Assembly: GCA_031398055.1 (NCBI GenBank)
Contig: JANNMS010000084.1
Location: forward strand, 15,210 to 79,209
Reading direction: 5' to 3'
Origin: M3007 sp031398055
GTDB taxonomy: Bacteria > Bacteroidota > Bacteroidia > Chitinophagales > Saprospiraceae
DNA length: 64,000 bases
The notes under the pieces are model-generated. The model did not search any database. It saw only the letters and a program-made list of their open reading frames with translations, and was not told where the DNA came from. Both the position numbers and the translations under genes were made by a program. Position 1 is the first letter of the stretch, and every line of letters starts with the position of its first letter. Shown here piece after piece: positions 32,127 to 40,761 of the stretch.

Positions 32127-33179
32127 ATGCACAATCCGGTCATCGAGTTATCACAACTCCAACAACTCCCAAAAATCGTCAAAGCCTACCAACTGCCAAA
32201 CACTAAAAAAGCCGTTGTCCAAATCCTGAATTCTTTCCTTCCGTTCATCGGAATTTGGGTGGCGATGTATTTTTTGAGCGATATTTCCCTTTGGTTTATT
32301 TTGCCGTTGGCGATTGCAAATGCCTTTTTTTTGGTGCGAATTTTCATTATTCAGCACGACTGCGGCCATCAATCCTTCACTTCTTCGCGCAAAGCAAATG
32401 ATATTATCGGTTCGATTTGCAGCACGTTGAGTTTTTTACCTTATAAATATTGGGCGAAAAACCACAATTTCCACCACGGCCACAACGGTATTTTGTGGGA
32501 ACACCGCGACATCGGCGACATCCAATTGCTGACTGTCAATGAATTCCGGGCATTGAACCGCTGGGAAAAATTGAAATATATGGCCTTGCGGAATTCCATC
32601 GTCCTGTTTGTCATCGCGCCGATTATATATATTTTTTACAACAACCGTTTCCCGATTATCCGTTTGAAAGGTTGGGAACATGCCAATCGCGCCTTGCTTG
32701 TCAATAATATCATCTTGGTTTCGGTGCATGGTTTGTTGATTTATTTTCTCGGCTGGAAAGCACTTTACATGGTTCACCTGCCGATTTTGGCGGTTTTTGG
32801 CACCATCGCCATCTGGTTTTTTTACGTCCAGCACCAGCACGAAACGACTTACAAAGATTGGAAAGACAAATGGGACTACCTCCGGGCGGCGATCCAAGGC
32901 AGTACTTATTACAAATTGCCGCGCGTTTTTCATTGGTTGACGGGAAATATTGGCTACCACCACATCCACCACCTCAACCCGCTCGTGCCAAATTACGAAC
33001 TTGCGCGTTGCCACCATGAAAACCCGATTTTCGATAAAGTGGCCAACAAAATCACCTTCATCGAAAGTTTGAAATGTATTTTCAACAAACTTTGGGACGA
33101 AGAACAGCAGCGGATGATTTCGTTTCGGGATTATTTGAAACGGCGGAAAATTGAGAAAACGAGTACTTATTTGAAGTAA
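32127..33179 (+). CDS. Membrane fatty acid desaturase
   Basis: A 350-aa di-iron desaturase. The three histidine boxes are present: HDCGH at 77-81, HNFHH at 113-117 and HHIHH at about 285-289. Hydrophobic pairs lie around residues 35-75 and 155-235. It introduces a double bond into an acyl chain using oxygen and an electron donor. The exact position (delta-12/omega-6-type resemblance) cannot be fixed from sequence alone. It is stand-alone and converges on the GH65 gene across a perfect 30-bp inverted repeat. Confidence 0.93.
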   Translation: MHNPVIELSQLQQLPKIVKAYQLPNTKKAVVQILNSFLPFIGIWVAMYFLSDISLWFILPLAIANAFFLVRIFIIQHDCGHQSFTSSRKANDIIGSICSTLSFLPYKYWAKNHNFHHGHNGILWEHRDIGDIQLLTVNEFRALNRWEKLKYMALRNSIVLFVIAPIIYIFYNNRFPIIRLKGWEHANRALLVNNIILVSVHGLLIYFLGWKALYMVHLPILAVFGTIAIWFFYVQHQHETTYKDWKDKWDYLRAAIQGSTYYKLPRVFHWLTGNIGYHHIHHLNPLVPNYELARCHHENPIFDKVANKITFIESLKCIFNKLWDEEQQRMISFRDYLKRRKIEKTSTYLK

Positions 33180-33180
33180 A

Positions 33181-33249
33181 ACGATTTACGATTTTAGATT
33201 TACGATTTTTCGCCACTCCAAAAATCGTAAATCTAAAATCGTAAATCGT
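33181..33249. repeat. Perfect hairpin of family C TTTACGATTTT repeat
   Basis: Arms 33181-33210 and 33220-33249 are perfect over 30 bp with a 9-nt loop. The arms are ACGATTTACGATTTTAGATT then TACGATTTTT. It separates two convergent genes by only a few bases on each side and probably terminates both transcripts. Confidence 0.93.
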
Positions 33250-33252
33250 AAA

Positions 33253-35328
33253 TCATTTCACCTCAAAAACCTGCCTCCCCACCCCAATTCCACTGATTTT
33301 CAGCGACTTCCACTGCCTCGGCAATTTCGTTTTCAACTGGACTACCCCGCCCGGCGTGATGTCCAGCCCACCAAAACCCATCATCGTGGCTTGCAAAAAA
33401 CCGCCCGCGCCGGTCGCAAAATAGGGGTTCGTGCCGCCCGCAGTTTCTGAAATCACGCCGAACGGCGGCACTTCGTTTGGCCGAAAACTTTTCACCCACA
33501 AATCATATCCGCGCTCGGCTTGGCCAGCCCGCGCTGCCGAAACCGCCAAAATCGCGTGGCCCATCGCCGGGCCGTTGGCATCCATCCGAGGTTCGTAAAA
33601 ATCCAAATCCTTTTTGATTTGAGCAGGGTCGGTGATGATGTGGAGCGGGTACGACAACAAATTCACGTCGGCCTGTTTGATATTTACCCCATCGTAAGTT
33701 GCATTTTCGCGGGTCGTGCCGTCCGGAAATTTCAAAATTGGAATATTTTCGGCCACGTGCGCCCAATCCGGGTCGGGCGAGATGCCGAGTTCGCGGGCGG
33801 CTTCGGTAGCGTACATCAAAACCGTTTTTGCCATGCCGTTGGTGAAGGCGTTGTTGTCGATATTTTCCTGCCATTCGTTCGCGCCGATGACGTTGTTGAT
33901 GTCGTATTTTCCGGGGCCATTTCGTTCGACGCGGCTCGTCCAGAAGTCCGCAACCTCTTTTAACATTGGATAGCCGCGCTCGGCGAGCCAGTTTTTGTCT
34001 TTTGTCACCAAAAAATATTGCCACGCGGCCCAGCCCACGCAACCCGTGATGTGTTGTTGAAACGGCCCCGTCAAAGCCCAAACCGGTGTTTCTTCCTGCC
34101 CCGTCGTGGTACTTTCCCAGGGGTACATCGCGCCGTGGTAGCCGTGCGAAAAGGCGTTTTCTTTGGCAGCGCCCAACAATTTGAACCGAAATTCGAGCAA
34201 AGATTTGGCGATCTCGGGATGCAAAAGCAGCAGCGGTGGGTACATCCAAAGTTCGGTGTCCCAAAAAACGTGGCCGTTGTAGCCCAAACCCGACAAGCCC
34301 ATCGGCGACAAACTCAACGAAGTTCCCTCGCGGGCGAACGAATATAAATGGTACATGGCAGAGTGAACGGCGCGTTGGTCATCCACATTTCCTTCGATTT
34401 CGATGTCGGACGACCACAATTTGACCCAATCCGCGCGGTGCCGGCGCAGCAAACGGTCGCTGCGTTCGAGGGCTGCAAAAATGGTCAATCGCTCGGCCTC
34501 GTTTTGGGCATCGGCCACGTGGGCAGAGGAAATGACCGAGCCGACGACTGAAAAACGATACGTTTCCCCAGCCTTCAATTTTTTGGAAAATTTGGCGAGG
34601 TGCATGTTGTAATCCCAATCTTCGTGGATCAAGTTTGGCTCCGAGCCGTGCGGTTCTTCAAAAATAAAACTGGTGCTCGCCGCAACCATGTATTTTCCAG
34701 AAGGGCTTTTTCCGACGGAAGTCAAAAGCGGGATCAAGACGTGCGGGCGGTCAATTTCGGCGTAAAAATTCCGCACGTCCTGCAACATTTCAGGAGCCTC
34801 GATGACCGAAGCGGGCGTGATCGTCACGTCTTTTTTTGCCCGAATTTCGACCATCGAAAGGGCACAATATGGCAAATGCCGCAAGGCCATGACGGTGTGG
34901 GTGACCGAAATTTTGTCGCCGACCTCGAAAGTCGTGGTCAATTCCGCCTGCCGCATGTCCAAAGTTTGGCGATAATCCGAGATGTCGGCACGACCGATGC
35001 GGCGCCCATCGACATCCAAATTCATGTTGACAAAATTGAAACCTTTCAAAATATTGGACACCCGCCCGCGACCGTAATTGTCGTAAGCCCCGTTCAAAAC
35101 CACGTCCTTGACGTGCATCGGGGTCGGCGAGGAAACGAGGCCGATCATGCCGTTGGCCACCGTGATTCCGTAATAATTGGACGGGTCAATTTTGTCGGCC
35201 ACGATGTGCCAGCCGTCTGATTGGACGTTGGACATTGGACGTTGGACGTTGGATTGGGCTGGTTTTTGAGCAAAAAACGGGTTGGAAAATGCCAGCGCAA
35301 ACCCGATAACGAGGAGTGATTTTTTCAT
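33253..35328 (-). CDS. Secreted glycoside hydrolase family 65 protein
   Basis: A 691-aa protein with a signal peptide (residues 1-20). The N-terminal beta-sandwich (about 40-290) is followed by an (alpha/alpha)6 barrel (FWDTELWMYPPLLLLHPEIA, GYHGAMYPWESTTTGQEETPVWAL). The GH65 acid Glu is probably E485 in GANEWQE. E628 in GVISETAGG is placed as a second catalytic residue would be in the GH65 hydrolase of Flavobacterium johnsoniae, a kojibiose hydrolase whose two glutamates have nearly the same spacing as I recall. It is more likely a hydrolase on alpha-glucosides than a phosphorylase, which fits a secreted form. The peptide after the signal peptide (QSNVQRPMSNVQS) is encoded by a heptamer tandem repeat. 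Confidence 0.88.
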   Translation of the reverse strand: MKKSLLVIGFALAFSNPFFAQKPAQSNVQRPMSNVQSDGWHIVADKIDPSNYYGITVANGMIGLVSSPTPMHVKDVVLNGAYDNYGRGRVSNILKGFNFVNMNLDVDGRRIGRADISDYRQTLDMRQAELTTTFEVGDKISVTHTVMALRHLPYCALSMVEIRAKKDVTITPASVIEAPEMLQDVRNFYAEIDRPHVLIPLLTSVGKSPSGKYMVAASTSFIFEEPHGSEPNLIHEDWDYNMHLAKFSKKLKAGETYRFSVVGSVISSAHVADAQNEAERLTIFAALERSDRLLRRHRADWVKLWSSDIEIEGNVDDQRAVHSAMYHLYSFAREGTSLSLSPMGLSGLGYNGHVFWDTELWMYPPLLLLHPEIAKSLLEFRFKLLGAAKENAFSHGYHGAMYPWESTTTGQEETPVWALTGPFQQHITGCVGWAAWQYFLVTKDKNWLAERGYPMLKEVADFWTSRVERNGPGKYDINNVIGANEWQENIDNNAFTNGMAKTVLMYATEAARELGISPDPDWAHVAENIPILKFPDGTTRENATYDGVNIKQADVNLLSYPLHIITDPAQIKKDLDFYEPRMDANGPAMGHAILAVSAARAGQAERGYDLWVKSFRPNEVPPFGVISETAGGTNPYFATGAGGFLQATMMGFGGLDITPGGVVQLKTKLPRQWKSLKISGIGVGRQVFEVK
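35221..35255. repeat. Heptamer tandem repeat TTGGACG in the GH65 N-terminus
   Basis: Five 7-bp units (TTGGACG, TTGGACA, TTGGACG, TTGGACG, TTGGATT) within the coding sequence immediately after the signal peptide. They are related in type to the GTCCAAA island at 16001-16034. Confidence 0.88.
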
Positions 35329-35413
35329 AAATTGATAAATTTTAGGCGAAAATTAGGGATTTGCGGGGTTGGGTTGGAAATAAAAATTTCATTTTAAAAT
35401 TGAGTCTGGTTGG

Positions 35414-36271
35414 TCAAAAACTTGAAATCAAGTCATTCAATTCTCCCGTTTTTTCCAAAACAATCCGCCCCTTTTCATCTCGTCGCACCGTGCCACATTC
35501 CGCCAACGGGTCGTGTTCGAAAAACAAAACCTGCTTTTTTTGCACAGCATCGGCAAGAAATTTTTCTTTTTCTTTCAAAGTTATGAGCGGTCGGACGTCG
35601 TAAGCCATGACGTAAGGCATCGGGATGTGAAATTGCGCGGGCATCAGATCGGCGCAAAAAATGACCGTTTTTTCACTGGTTTCGAGGTACGGAATCATCA
35701 TCGCTTCTGTGTGGCCGTTGGCAAAACGGACGCGAAAACCGGGTAAAAATTCGACGTTTTGTTTGGTTTCGATAAATTTCAACTTGCCCATTTCAAAAAG
35801 TGGCAGAAAATTTTCCTTTAAAAAAGAAGCTTTTTCACGGTCGTTCGGGTGCATCGCCCAATCGAAATGCTTTTGATTTGACCAATAAATGGCGTTTGGA
35901 AAAGTGGGTGTCGACCGCCCATCAGCATCCAAAAAGAGCGAGCCGCCGCAGTGGTCAAAATGAAAATGCGTCAAAAAAACATCGGTAATTTCTTCCGGCG
36001 AAACGCCAGTATCGGCCAACGAACCGTGCAAATTTTCATCGCCGAATGGCGAAAAATGGCTCCTGAATTTGTCGTCCTGCTTGTTGCCGATGCCGGTGTC
36101 GATCAAAATTTTCCGGTCGCCGGTCTCGACAAGCAGACAGCGAACTGCCCAAGTGCAAAGGTTTTTTTCGTCGGGCGGGTTGAGTTTTTCCCACATTCTT
36201 TTGGGCACGATGCCGAACATCGCGCCGCCGTCAAGTTTGAAAAAACCGGTGTGAATCGGTGTTAATTTCAT
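35414..36271 (-). CDS. Metallo-beta-lactamase-fold hydrolase
   Basis: A 285-aa cytoplasmic protein with the MBL zinc motif HFHFDHCGG (THxHxDH-type), the upstream strand DRKILIDTGIGN, and the later metal ligands FANGHTEAMM and FFEHDP. It fits the quorum-quenching lactonase/N-acyl-homoserine-lactonase-like branch in layout, but the substrate cannot be inferred. It lies 3 bp from the Uma2 gene on the same strand. Confidence 0.9.
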   Translation of the reverse strand: MKLTPIHTGFFKLDGGAMFGIVPKRMWEKLNPPDEKNLCTWAVRCLLVETGDRKILIDTGIGNKQDDKFRSHFSPFGDENLHGSLADTGVSPEEITDVFLTHFHFDHCGGSLFLDADGRSTPTFPNAIYWSNQKHFDWAMHPNDREKASFLKENFLPLFEMGKLKFIETKQNVEFLPGFRVRFANGHTEAMMIPYLETSEKTVIFCADLMPAQFHIPMPYVMAYDVRPLITLKEKEKFLADAVQKKQVLFFEHDPLAECGTVRRDEKGRIVLEKTGELNDLISSF

Positions 36272-36274
36272 TTT

Positions 36275-36925
36275 TTAAAAGGAAATGTCTGGGTTGATGC
36301 CTTCCGCTTCAATCATTTTAGCGACGTTCATTTTGACTTTTTCCATGATTAAAACGTCATCGTTCAGGTTGAAAAATTGCCACGGCTGGGTCGGCGTGGC
36401 GGACAAAACTTTTTTGCTTTTTGTAAAAACCCAGACTACTTTTTGCGTGCCGAAGGCAAAAAGGCGATTGATTTTGGGCACAACATACTGATGGAAAAGG
36501 TCAGATTTTGGGTCGGGCAATTCAACATTCACATCCACTTCGATGACCAAAAACGGCGGAATATTTGAATATTTTAAAAGATTTCGCTGGTTTAAAGCCT
36601 TTGCTTTTTCAAAAACCACAATGTCCAACCCTAAATTATTATTAATATTGATGTGGCTTCCGGTTTCTCCGGCCAAAACCATCCAGAGTTTTCGGTTAAG
36701 TTTGGCTTTCAAAAAATCGCCGATGATATTCTTGATGATGGATTGTAGAAAACTGTCTGGCATAATTTCTTCGACTTTTTTGTGTTTTTTGATGGCTTCC
36801 CGAAACCCCGGATAGTAAAACGGGATGCCGTCAATCACCTCGCGCACAAATTGTTGCGGTATGTTTTGCCGATTGATTTTTGCCGTTTTTGCGGGTTGCG
36901 GACGTTCAGAAATTGCAGTTGTCAT
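36275..36925 (-). CDS. Uma2 family protein, second copy
   Basis: A 216-aa PD-(D/E)xK-like protein. The core pattern is GLDIVVFEKAKAL (Asp), IPPFLVIEVDVNVE (Glu) and later lysines in VVPKINRLFAFGTQKVVWVF. The usual RPDV triad is altered to GLDIVVF, and the lysine is less clear than in the copies at 16620 and 40080. It is transcribed with the MBL gene, from a likely promoter just upstream (TACTTTTG at 36949-36942). Confidence 0.8.
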   Translation of the reverse strand: MTTAISERPQPAKTAKINRQNIPQQFVREVIDGIPFYYPGFREAIKKHKKVEEIMPDSFLQSIIKNIIGDFLKAKLNRKLWMVLAGETGSHININNNLGLDIVVFEKAKALNQRNLLKYSNIPPFLVIEVDVNVELPDPKSDLFHQYVVPKINRLFAFGTQKVVWVFTKSKKVLSATPTQPWQFFNLNDDVLIMEKVKMNVAKMIEAEGINPDISF

Positions 36926-36941
36926 TTCTCTAAATTTTGAG

Positions 36942-36974
36942 CAAAAGTAAGTTTTTTAAAACAAAAAAGCCCAA
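36942..36974 (-). promoter_or_regulatory. Candidate promoter of the Uma2-MBL operon
   Basis: On the minus strand, -7 box TACTTTTG (36949-36942) and TTG at 36974-36972, spaced 22 bp. This fits the Bacteroidota TTG-N17-23-TAnnTTTG consensus. Confidence 0.5.
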
Positions 36975-37002
36975 CCGAAAGCTCCTCACCCCGGTTGGAC
37001 TT
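36962..37002 (-). terminator. Intrinsic terminator after the M16 protease gene
   Basis: On the minus strand, GTCCAACCG pairs with CGGTTGGGC (37000-36992 and 36977-36969), followed by TTTTTTG. It lies about 50 bp downstream of the M16 stop, and overlaps the start region of the Uma2 promoter. Confidence 0.75.
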
Positions 37003-37053
37003 TTTTTTTTCAAGCCGACCAATTCCCCAATAACAAATCTACCAATCACCAAC

Positions 37054-39816
37054 TCACGGCTTGATTTTCTTCGCAACCGGGTTCCCGTCGGCATCGATTT
37101 CGATGATTTCGAGGCCAAGTTGTTCCAAATTTGCCTGCACTTTTGATTTGTCGCCAGTGACAAACCAGGTCAAATTGTTGGGCTGGACGATGGATTTTGC
37201 GGCGTTTTGCACCTCGTTCAAAGTCAGGGCGTTTACTTTTTTCGAATATTTTTGCCAGTGGTCGTCCGGCAAATTGAACTTCACCAACTGCTGCAAACTG
37301 TTGTTCACCCGCCCGTTTGTTTCCCACATTCCGGCCATCGAGAGGATGGTGTTTTGTTTGGTTTTGTCAAATTCTGCCTGCGTCATCGGGCGCGTGCCAA
37401 CAAAATCGGTGACTTCTTTGATTATTTCGCGGGCAGATTCCATCGTTTTATCGGTCTGGACGGGCGCGTAAACATAAAATTGCCGCTGTCCTTTGCTGTT
37501 CTGGATGCTCGAACCTGCGCCGTAACTCCAATGTTTATCCTCGCGGATGTTCAAATTGACGCGGCTGGTGAAATCGCCGCCCAAAACATTGTTCATTTGT
37601 TCGATGGCCGTTTCGTCCACTTCGCCATATTTTTTGGTCAAATACCCCGAAACGATGATGCTTTGGATGCTTTCCGGGCGGTCAATCAGGAAAATTTTCC
37701 CAGAATTCGCCGTCCGGACATCGGGAATGACTTTTTTCGGCACGTCTTGTTTTTGCCATTTTCCAAAATAACTTTCCAGTTTCGCGGCCAATTCGCGCAT
37801 CGTCAAATCGCCGACGACCGTGATCGTCGCGTTGTTTGGCCGCAGCCATTTTTGGTAGAAATTTTTCACGTCGGCGAGTTGCATATTTCGAACCGATTCT
37901 TCCGTGCCGTTTCCGCTCGGCGGCATGGCGTACGGATGGTTTTCGCCGTACAAAAGTTTTGGCATGGAGCGCATGGCCATCGAAAACGGCTCTTTTTTCT
38001 CGGATTCGATGTCGCTGATTTGCAGGTCGCGCAGCCGATTGAAGTCGTTTTCGGGAAATGCAGGGTTCAAAATCACGTCGGCGTACAATTCCAAACTTTG
38101 GTCGAGCGACTGTTTCAAAGTGTTCAAATTGGCATAACTGTAATCCAAATCGCAAAAAGTGCTGACGTTCGCGCCCAAAAGTTGGCCGCGTTCGCTGATT
38201 TCGAGGCTGTTTCGTTTGGTTGTGCCCTCGTCGAGCATATTCATCGAGAGTTCGGCGAGACCCAATTTTCCGCCAAAATTGTCGGTGACATTTCCTGCGT
38301 CAAAAATCATGGACATCGAAACGGCCGGGCTTTCGGTGCGCCGGGCGAGCACGACTTTCATCCCGTTTGACAAAGTGGCGCGTTCGATGGTCGGAAAAAC
38401 AGCGTTCACTTGACCCGTGACTTCCGGTTTTTTTGCCCGGTCAACGTCCGATTTGATGGTCGAATATTCCGGAAATGGGGTGCAAATCATTGTCAACCGA
38501 CCGTCGGAAAGCCATTTTTTCGAGGCATCCAAAACTTGCCGGGCGGTGGCGGCTTGGTATCTTTTCATTTCTTTTTTGAAAAAATCGGGCGAGTTTCCGT
38601 ACACCTCGCACTGCGCCAAAATGTCGCTTTTGCCCCCAAAACCGCCGACTCGCTCCAATCTTTTGATAAAACTGGCAAAATAAGTGGCTTTCACCCGTTT
38701 CATTTCTTCCTCGGTGGGGCCGTTTTTCAGGAAATCGGCGAGCGTTTCGTTGATCACTTTTTCCACTTCCTCCACCGTTTTTCCGGGTTTGACGGTCGCG
38801 CCGATGACAAAATTCCCGGAAATTTCCTGCTGCGCCATGAACGTGTAAACCCCGGTGGCAATCTGTAAATCGTAGACCAATTTTTTGTACAAACGGCTGG
38901 TTTTGCCGCTGCCCAAAACCCGGGAAGCGAGGTCGAGCCAAACGGTTTCTTCATTTCCGTACTCGCTGGCGTTCCAAGTCAGTTGGATTTTTGCTTCCGG
39001 CACGCGGTCTTGATAACTCATCCGAACCTCGCCGGTGCGGCGTGGAATGTTGGTTTCGTAGCGTGCGAGGGTCGGCCCGGCGGGGATTTCACCAAAATTT
39101 TTCAACACCTTATTATATGCTTCCTGCGGCGTGATGTCGCCGGCGATGACCACCACGGCATTTGCCGCGCCATAATAAGTTTTGAACCATTCGTGGACAT
39201 CTTCGAGCGAGGCGGCGTTCAAATCGGACATTTCACCGATGACCGTGTGGCCGTAGGGATGGCTGGGCGGGTACAATTCTTTTTGGATCAATTCATCTTC
39301 GCGGGCGTACGGTTGGTTTTCGCCCTGCCGTTTTTCATTTTGAACCACGCCGCGCTGCTCGTCCAATTTGGCTTGGTCAATCGCGCCGAGCAAATGCCCC
39401 ATCCGGTCGCTTTCGAGCCACAAAACTTGGTCGAGTGCCGTGATCGGGACGGTTTGGAAATAATTTGTCCGGTCTTCGTTCGTCGTGCCGTTCAAATCCG
39501 TCGAGCCGATGGCTTCGAGTGCCTGAAAATAATCTGTATTATAATGTTCCGAACCGTTGAACATCAAGTGTTCGAACAAATGGGCAAAACCACTTTTTCC
39601 AATTTTTTCATTTTTAGAACCGACGTGATACCAAATGTTCACGCCGACGACTGGTGCTTTGTGGTCTTCGTGGACAATCAAACGCAGGCCGTTTGGCAAG
39701 GTAAATTTTTGAAAAGGGATGTCAATTTTGTCGGGGTCGTAAACCGGCAGGTCGTTTTGAGCGGTCAAATTAGCGAGGTTGCCAATTAAAAAGGCGAAGA
39801 GAAAAAGACGATTCAT
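37054..39816 (-). CDS. M16 (pitrilysin) family zinc protease, two-domain, secreted
   Basis: A 920-aa protein with signal peptide (residues 1-20). The first M16 domain carries the inverted zinc motif HLFEH (H79, E82, H83) and the distal ligand region GVVQNEKRQ (E161). The second M16 half (from about residue 490: VFPTIERATLSNGMKVVLARR) lacks the motif and is the inactive clamp half, as in other M16B proteins. It is probably periplasmic or outer-membrane associated, degrading peptides. The tail SWQ-type linker is absent. An intrinsic terminator follows. Confidence 0.93.
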   Translation of the reverse strand: MNRLFLFAFLIGNLANLTAQNDLPVYDPDKIDIPFQKFTLPNGLRLIVHEDHKAPVVGVNIWYHVGSKNEKIGKSGFAHLFEHLMFNGSEHYNTDYFQALEAIGSTDLNGTTNEDRTNYFQTVPITALDQVLWLESDRMGHLLGAIDQAKLDEQRGVVQNEKRQGENQPYAREDELIQKELYPPSHPYGHTVIGEMSDLNAASLEDVHEWFKTYYGAANAVVVIAGDITPQEAYNKVLKNFGEIPAGPTLARYETNIPRRTGEVRMSYQDRVPEAKIQLTWNASEYGNEETVWLDLASRVLGSGKTSRLYKKLVYDLQIATGVYTFMAQQEISGNFVIGATVKPGKTVEEVEKVINETLADFLKNGPTEEEMKRVKATYFASFIKRLERVGGFGGKSDILAQCEVYGNSPDFFKKEMKRYQAATARQVLDASKKWLSDGRLTMICTPFPEYSTIKSDVDRAKKPEVTGQVNAVFPTIERATLSNGMKVVLARRTESPAVSMSMIFDAGNVTDNFGGKLGLAELSMNMLDEGTTKRNSLEISERGQLLGANVSTFCDLDYSYANLNTLKQSLDQSLELYADVILNPAFPENDFNRLRDLQISDIESEKKEPFSMAMRSMPKLLYGENHPYAMPPSGNGTEESVRNMQLADVKNFYQKWLRPNNATITVVGDLTMRELAAKLESYFGKWQKQDVPKKVIPDVRTANSGKIFLIDRPESIQSIIVSGYLTKKYGEVDETAIEQMNNVLGGDFTSRVNLNIREDKHWSYGAGSSIQNSKGQRQFYVYAPVQTDKTMESAREIIKEVTDFVGTRPMTQAEFDKTKQNTILSMAGMWETNGRVNNSLQQLVKFNLPDDHWQKYSKKVNALTLNEVQNAAKSIVQPNNLTWFVTGDKSKVQANLEQLGLEIIEIDADGNPVAKKIKP

Positions 39817-39854
39817 CGTAAATTTTTAAAGTTGAATAATTTGAAAAACTCGGC

Positions 39855-39922
39855 GTCATTCTGAACGAAGCGAAGAATCTGGGTTGAAAATCACCAAGAT
39901 TCTTCGCTTCGTTCAGAATGAC
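39855..39922. repeat. Hairpin repeat CATTCTGAACGAAGCGAAGA
   Basis: Perfect 26-bp arms (39855-39880 and 39897-39922), 16-nt loop. The core GAACGAAGCGAAGAATC matches a repeat (TCATTCTGAGCGAAGCGAAG) that recurs widely in Bacteroidota and other genomes, from general experience. Confidence 0.93.
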
Positions 39923-40079
39923 ACCCGAAAAAAACGAAAAATCATTTCAAACAGACAACTTTTTGGACAAACGGGTGGGTTGCGAGCCTAAATATTAAGG
40001 AATGTTCCAAAGTGGCTTGCAGCAGCAGATGGGTTTGGCTGGAAAATGAAAGAGGTAGGAGGAAGATTTTAGATGATTT

Positions 40080-40691
40080 TTACTTCGGCAATTTGTCCAA
40101 AGCCGCATAAATTTCATCCAAACTGATTTGCAAATTCAAAGAATGGACAGTCAAAATGGCCGCCCGATCGGTGATGGTTTCGATGCGCCAAAGATTGTTT
40201 TCGGGGTCGTGGAGATGCTGCGATTTTACCCAGACGGTCTCCGGTTCAATCAAAATGTACTCCCGAAAACCGGGGATCGTGGCGAGTTGCTCAAATTTTT
40301 CGCCTTTGTCAAACGCCCGCGTGTCGTCGGAAAGCACCTCAAAAATGACCAACGGATTGATAATTGTGTCGCGGCGGCGGCGTCCGTCGGGCGAAAAATA
40401 GTACTCCGGCGTTTCGTCGCTGATCGTCACGTCGGGGTAAACGAAGCGGTTGTGGGCTTCGATTCGGACTTTTGTGTCGCTGTTCAAAGCCATGTGCGGG
40501 ACGCATGCCGCTTTGATTGCGATGTTGACGAGGGTATAAATCTCGCCTTTGATGACGTTGTGAGGTAAAATTCCGCCTGCCATTTCAGTGATTGTTCCGT
40601 TATCAAATTCATGCCGGATCGTGGAGTTGTCCTCCAATTCGAGGTATTCGGCAATTGTGTAAAATTTTGTTGTTGTGCCAGCGATGACCAT
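40080..40691 (-). CDS. Uma2 family protein, third copy
   Basis: A 203-aa PD-(D/E)xK protein with a clear triad: RFVYPDVTISDETPEYY (Asp), INPLVIFEVLSDDT (Glu), and FDKGEKFEQLATIPGFREYILIEP (Lys). The N-terminal EYLELEDNSTIRHEFDNGTITEMAGG is the typical Uma2 opening. Stand-alone. Its relation to the other two copies is family-level only. Confidence 0.9.
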   Translation of the reverse strand: MVIAGTTTKFYTIAEYLELEDNSTIRHEFDNGTITEMAGGILPHNVIKGEIYTLVNIAIKAACVPHMALNSDTKVRIEAHNRFVYPDVTISDETPEYYFSPDGRRRRDTIINPLVIFEVLSDDTRAFDKGEKFEQLATIPGFREYILIEPETVWVKSQHLHDPENNLWRIETITDRAAILTVHSLNLQISLDEIYAALDKLPK

Positions 40692-40761
40692 TTTTCAATC
40701 AAATTTTAGTGCAAAGTAAAGTTGTTTTGTCCAATTTCGGCGGTGGTTCTAATTTCACCGC

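Noticed and set aside
37207..38370. Long open frame antisense to the M16 protease gene
   Set aside because: Its composition mirrors the codon bias of the true gene, there is no family resemblance, and it lies wholly inside a gene with clear motifs.
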